DNA from: Prevotella sp.
Lineage (GTDB): Bacteria > Bacillota > Clostridia > Christensenellales > UBA1242
DNA length: 43,549 nucleotides
Assembly (NCBI GenBank): GCA_023666145.1
Contig: JAMPCO010000009.1
Location: forward strand, 1 to 43,549
Reading direction: 5' to 3'
Below are positions 42,068 to 43,549 of the stretch, in pieces (the first letter of the stretch is position 1; each line of letters starts with the position of its first letter). The notes under the pieces are model-generated. The model did no database searches and was not told the DNA's origin. It worked only from the letters and a program-made list of their open reading frames with translations. The translations under genes were made by a program, and so were the position numbers.

Positions 42068-43549
42068 TTAGAATTTATACTCCTTGCCATTAAAGATAAT
42101 GGGCATTTGTTTTTCACCAATCACATCAAAGATATCCCCGACTTTCAGTTCGGGCGCGTCCTTCAATTTAATACCACATTCGGCACCTTTCAACACTTCT
42201 TTGACATCATCGGTTTTAATTTTCAAACTATCAATCTGATATTTGCCAATTTCGGTTTTACCACGCGACAATATAACCGTTGCATTACGCGTCACTTTAC
42301 CGTCCAAAACGTGACAACCAGCAATTTGTCCCGCCGCAGAACTTTTGAACAACGCACGTACTTCCACTTTACCGTAATGTTCAATCGCATATTGCGGCGT
42401 AAACAAACGCACCATTTGTTCGGTCACAAAATCAAATAATTCATAAATGACATTGAACGGATAAATTTTAACTTTCAAACGGTCGGCGTTCTTTTGGATC
42501 GTCGAATTGGTTTTGACGTTAAAGGCAACGACCAACGCATTGGTGACCGAAGCCAAATCCAAGTCGTTATCGGTGACCGCACCCACACCTTTTGAAATCA
42601 CAGCAACACGGACCTCATCGCTTTGGATATTGGCCAAAGTTTGTTCAATCGCTTCCAAACTGCCCGATACATCGGCTTTGAGGATAATATTCAATTGCTT
42701 CTTGTCGGTGTCTTTCATTGCCGCCAACGGATCAAAGCCGTCAATCGATTTACCCATTCCCGCTTTAATCATTTTTTCTTTATTTTTACGTTCTGCCACT
42801 ACTTGCTTGGTTAATTTTTCGTCGACCACATAAACATCAACACCCGCCGTTGGGACTTCAGTAAAGCCAATCACTTGCACAGGCATACCTGGGGTTGCCG
42901 TTTTAATACTGCGCCCACGGTCGTCTTTCATCGCACGCACTTTACCGCTGGTGGTTCCCGCCAACAAAGTATCGCCAATTTTTAACGTTCCGTTCTGTAC
43001 CAAAATCGTCACCACAGCACCACGGTTTGGATCCAATTTGGCTTCAATGATCGCACCACTGGCTTCTTTGTCATAATTGGCACGGTAATTGTTAACGTCG
43101 GCTAACAGTAAAATCATTTCCAACAGTTTATCCATGCCTTCACCTGTGACCGCGGAGACGGGAATAATCATCGTACTGCCGCCCCATTCTTCACCGATGA
43201 TGTTGTACTCACTTAATTGAGTACGAATCTTTTCCAAATTAAATTCCTTCTTATCACATTTCGTTACCGCAACAATCATGGCTAAATTTTGGTTTTGAAT
43301 GTGGTGAATGGCTTCCACAGTTTGCGGCATCACACCGTCATCACCAGCCACAATCAATATCGCAATATCAGTAATTTTGGCACCGCGTGCCCGCATTTTG
43401 TCGAAGGCCGCGTGACCTGGGGTATCCATAAAGGTAATTTTACGGTTGCCGGCCACTTCCACTTGGTAAGCGCCAATGTGTTGGGTAATGCCGCTGCTTT
43501 CACCTGCCGCCACATCACTGTGTCGAATCCGATCCAATAACGTGGTTTT
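42068..43549 (-). CDS. infB: Translation initiation factor IF-2, C-terminal part (cut by the window end)
   Basis: The frame is open to the window edge, with the tail of the P-loop (KTTLLDRIRHSD) at 43549. G3 is DTPGHAAF and G4 is TKCDK. Domains II to IV (VGDTLLAGTTSGKVRAMKDDRG...; YEVRALFKSSAAGQIAGCHV; GAECGIKLKDAPELKVGDIFDVI) are present. About 493 residues are visible; the N-terminal part is missing. It is the first visible gene of the infB-rbfA-nrnA-truB-nfo-like operon. Confidence 0.97.
   Translation of the reverse strand, partial: KTTLLDRIRHSDVAAGESSGITQHIGAYQVEVAGNRKITFMDTPGHAAFDKMRARGAKITDIAILIVAGDDGVMPQTVEAIHHIQNQNLAMIVAVTKCDKKEFNLEKIRTQLSEYNIIGEEWGGSTMIIPVSAVTGEGMDKLLEMILLLADVNNYRANYDKEASGAIIEAKLDPNRGAVVTILVQNGTLKIGDTLLAGTTSGKVRAMKDDRGRSIKTATPGMPVQVIGFTEVPTAGVDVYVVDEKLTKQVVAERKNKEKMIKAGMGKSIDGFDPLAAMKDTDKKQLNIILKADVSGSLEAIEQTLANIQSDEVRVAVISKGVGAVTDNDLDLASVTNALVVAFNVKTNSTIQKNADRLKVKIYPFNVIYELFDFVTEQMVRLFTPQYAIEHYGKVEVRALFKSSAAGQIAGCHVLDGKVTRNATVILSRGKTEIGKYQIDSLKIKTDDVKEVLKGAECGIKLKDAPELKVGDIFDVIGEKQMPIIFNGKEYKF

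Overview
The window looks like chromosomal DNA of a Bacillota (Firmicutes)-type bacterium, probably an uncultured host-associated Clostridia-like lineage. The evidence is the zinc-type S14 (CxxC...CxxC), SepF, YqzL, YajC after tgt, YkvI- and YlbJ-like membrane proteins, a YdjI/YdjG-like pair, and large surface proteins with Listeria-Bacteroides (InlB B) and BspA leucine-rich repeats. TGA is used as a stop and tRNA-Trp reads TGG, so the genetic code is standard. The taxonomy is inference; no rRNA gene is present. Coding density is very high and no gene-free stretch exceeds 300 bp.

Layout. (1) 1-7.7 kb: 3' end of a membrane protein gene, tRNA-Trp, lepA-hemW, the tiny gene yqzL, recO converging on galU, a stand-alone pilin-like gene with its own promoter and terminator, a membrane-anchored surface protein, and tRNA-Thr. 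(2) 7.7-14.3 kb: an SPFH/zinc-ribbon membrane-stress-like cluster, a TPR + YkvI-like transporter pair, and gpsA-tgt followed by yajC. (3) 14.3-28.2 kb: sepF, converging on a 24-gene S10-spc ribosomal operon (rpsJ to rplO, then secY, adk, map) driven by a perfect-consensus promoter at 28176-28204. (4) 28.2-33.2 kb: a BspA/FIVAR-like surface protein with a small DUF1828-like partner, a YlbJ-like protein, rsmD and alr. (5) 33.2-43.5 kb: a 1991-residue InlB/BspA-repeat surface protein, and the operon infB-rbfA-nrnA-truB-(endonuclease IV-like).

Three architectural patterns stand out. First, many transcription-unit-leading genes place ATG or GTG only 5-8 bp after a good -10 hexamer, usually with a -35 16-18 bp further upstream. 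Their mRNAs should be leaderless, while operon-internal genes use Shine-Dalgarno sites and stop/start overlaps. Second, several ribosomal proteins (L30, L22, S17, L24, also S3 and S5) and YajC carry long low-complexity tails, mostly Lys/Thr/Ala rich. Third, three convergent gene pairs end on one shared palindromic TTAA, and two more pairs overlap by 15 and 68 bp. The genes are mostly housekeeping: translation, secretion, tRNA modification, wall precursor supply and division. The accessory content is a set of membrane-anchored surface proteins and the orphan pilin-like gene. No CRISPR array, insertion sequence, integrase or phage gene was seen.
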